Source: Lunularia cruciata (lineage: Eukaryota > Streptophyta > Marchantiopsida > Lunulariales > Lunulariaceae). From it: a stretch of DNA of 64,000 nt. This document shows positions 62,501-64,000 of the stretch, one piece after another (positions within the stretch are counted from its first letter, which is position 1; the number at the start of each line of letters is the position of its first letter). The DNA lies in the NCBI GenBank assembly GCA_948567375.1, contig OX419755.1, positions 47,138,291 through 47,202,290 of the forward strand, read 5' to 3'. The notes beneath the pieces are model-generated. The model ran no database searches, had not been told where the DNA came from, and worked only from the letters and a program-made list of their open reading frames with translations. The position numbers were made by a program, and so were the translations under genes.

Positions 62501-63022
62501 TTGCTACACAACATACATCGCTGTCAACATCATACACTATAGAAGCACAACTCACACATAAGTCATACATAGACTCTAAAGTGCCACAATCCAGGTGATG
62601 CTCGCCGGCCTCTGTCCACCATAGCCAAGAACTCAAAGGCTCAACATCAGAGAAGTGAGCTCTCTAGAGCTCACTTTGAAACTATACTCCCTAGACTTGA
62701 GCTAGCTTTGAAACCCTAATGGTCCCATTGATGGCACACTTGACAGTGAAAATGGTACAAAGTGATGATGGGCCCTACCGTGAAGTCAGTACCCCGAACA
62801 TGAAATCTGACCGTTGAAAAGTAGTCTTTGAGAAACTGCTGAAATAACTCTAACTACTATCACTGGAACTCCAATGTCTAAGCATCTAGATGTGGCATTA
62901 CAAATGGCATGACAGCTGTCATGCATATATACATCGCTACACAACATACATCGCTGTCAACATCATACACTATAGAAGCACAACTCACACATAAGTCATA
63001 CATAGATTCTAAAGTGCCACAA
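62495..63022 (-). repeat. shared LTR of the tandem array
   Basis: On the minus strand the LTR starts TGTGGCACTTTAG directly after a purine tract (AGGGGGGCGA). It carries a ~100-bp segment at both ends (about 62925-63022 and 62495-62600; GTATGACTTATGTGTGAGTTG in each). The middle aligns with the element A LTRs (TTGAGCCTTTGAGTTCTTGGC, GGGCCCATCATCAC). Upstream is the integrase/PHD end of one copy; downstream is gag of the next. Confidence 0.7.
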
Positions 63023-63190
63023 TCGCCCCCCTAGCTGGCGGTTAGGTCCCTCTAACTCCACATAGCCATCTACTCTAAGTATATGGTATACCCTCTAGTG
63101 GGCAAAGATCAGGAGACCGGGTGCTATGGAGCCCCATTGTTAGTCGCCTGTCTGCAATCTATACCATATAAAGAATGAACTAGCTATAGG

Positions 63191-64000
63191 TCAAGTACAT
63201 TTAGGACATAACCACTGTCCTTGAGGAACCACTGTGAGGGGAGGAGTCATACATGCCATATGGCATCCTCTCAAACAGCTATCACACACTAACATAGTAG
63301 CAGCTCCACTAGAAGAGCCACATAACATACACCTCAAACTTGCACGTACAAGTGCCAAGCTTGGGTCCATAGTACCATCAATGTTTGGGAGGTGGCATGG
63401 CGCACAATTGCACACATGATCCTTCCAAACAACACCATCATGTCTTCTAACATAAGGACTCCAGATGGCAAAACCTTGCGCACTTTCAAGATAGTGCGGC
63501 CTATAGAAACATCAAGTGTCATCGGTGCTATCTATTGTAGATATACATAGTCACTTGGATGAAATTGACGGATCGAGGGTCTATAACCTCCTCCTCAAAT
63601 GGTAGCATAGCGTAAATTATCTCTATGCTGAGCAATCACCAAGTTCTCAAAGGCTATTGGCATCACTCTCTGAAAGATCTCTGCCCGTTGAGAACATGTG
63701 CTCATCCATACATTGAGGTCATCCAAGTCCAAAACTACAATAGCATCTCGACGAATGGCTGTAGGTAAATCTAGATCTCGTCCATAGAGTAGAAAGTATG
63801 GAGAGAAGGATGCTAAGGAGGCTTGCCGGCTGAACCGATAGCCCATGGCCAACCAAGGTAATTGGAGATCCCAATCTCCTAAGTGGCCTCTTTGCAAACC
63901 ATACTTTTGCAATCCTCTCTTCACCGCCTGAACCACTCTCTCTGCTAAGCCATCTGCCTCAGGGTGATCTCGGGATGTAGTACGATGATCAATCAAGGCC
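63191..64000 (-). pseudogene. integrase C-terminal part and PHD-finger-like segment of the array's second copy
   Basis: The integrase part (63595-63996, DLDLPTAIRRDAIVVLDLDD) is open as far as the window edge. The last segment (63191-63415) reads as a C4HC3 PHD finger: LRCMLCGSS, then VCDSCLRGCHMACM, then GQWLCPKCT, with the Trp two residues before the last Cys pair that PHD fingers usually have. PHD fingers mostly bind histone H3 tails. That this one did so in the element is an inference. The copy is broken and incomplete here. Confidence 0.75.

Larger units (their letters stand above)
52620..64000 (-). mobile_element. tandem Ty3/gypsy array: two copies sharing one LTR (same family as element A)
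   Basis: On the minus strand the order is: the 3' part of one copy (integrase and PHD-like segment, 64000 to ~63023), a shared LTR (~63022-62495), a second copy from gag to the PHD-like segment (~62500 to ~53500), and an LTR (~53270-52620). The second copy is interrupted by a ~2.2-kb block at ~58481-60705 and by a solo LTR at 54372-54969. Its first part of gag and its leader are absent, because gag sequence joins the LTR directly. Both copies are broken; the internal one has many breaks, probably more than element A. Such an array is what recombination between LTRs of tandem or sister copies gives. Copy 2 continues beyond the right edge. Confidence 0.75.

Noticed and set aside
1-64000. CRISPR array, rRNA or tRNA genes
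   Set aside because: No regularly spaced short repeats, no rRNA-like conserved core, and no cloverleaf with intact T-arm and anticodon arm were seen. The short tandem repeats present have two or three copies only.

Overview
This window looks like nuclear DNA of a green plant, or of a close streptophyte relative. Three intron-rich host genes are set in AT-rich, retrotransposon-filled DNA. The case rests on a long mTERF-repeat protein with an organelle-type N-terminus, a plastid-type protein family known from plants, a gamma-tubulin complex subunit close to plant GCP2, and plant-style Ty3/gypsy and LINE families. The GCP2 homologue has a long N-terminus that flowering-plant GCP2 lacks, which hints at an early-diverging lineage (bryophyte, lycophyte or charophyte). 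The species cannot be fixed from sequence alone.

Layout. 1-3.3 kb: a minus-strand plastid-type gene that runs off the left edge (PPR-like segment, CxxC/CxxC zinc ribbon, two membrane-like segments). 4.5-7.4 kb: a decayed LINE with a reverse transcriptase and what looks like a C-terminal zinc finger plus restriction-like endonuclease. Two further 3' tails of this family lie at 7.66-7.86 and 20.18-20.40 kb. 8.6-18.1 kb: a decayed Ty3/gypsy element (element A) with a PHD-like segment at the end of pol, interrupted by a 730-bp solo LTR. 21.4-30.0 kb: GCP2 on the plus strand in about 25 exons. 31.15-34.2 kb: an mTERF gene on the minus strand in six exons, convergent with GCP2, with a probable GC-AG first intron. 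37.6-41.8 kb: an L1-like LINE with an APE-type endonuclease remnant and a YADD reverse transcriptase. 41.8-49.2 kb: AT-rich DNA with nothing recognisable. 49.2-49.8 kb: a second solo LTR. 51.36-52.48 kb: a minus-strand 3' fragment of the L1-like LINE carrying a 140-bp tandem duplication. 52.6-64.0 kb: a minus-strand tandem array of the same Ty3/gypsy family as element A. In the array two copies share one LTR, a third solo LTR sits in the integrase region, and a non-coding block of about 2.2 kb interrupts the first copy.

The host genes do different jobs: microtubule nucleation (GCP2), organelle gene expression (mTERF) and an unknown plastid role (first gene). They do not form a pathway. The most unusual signal is the PHD-finger-like C4HC3 segment placed after integrase in the Ty3/gypsy family, where chromoviruses usually carry a chromodomain. 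It occurs in at least two copies. Exon coordinates were derived by reading splice sites and checking phase by eye. Element edges are approximate unless target-site duplications are stated.
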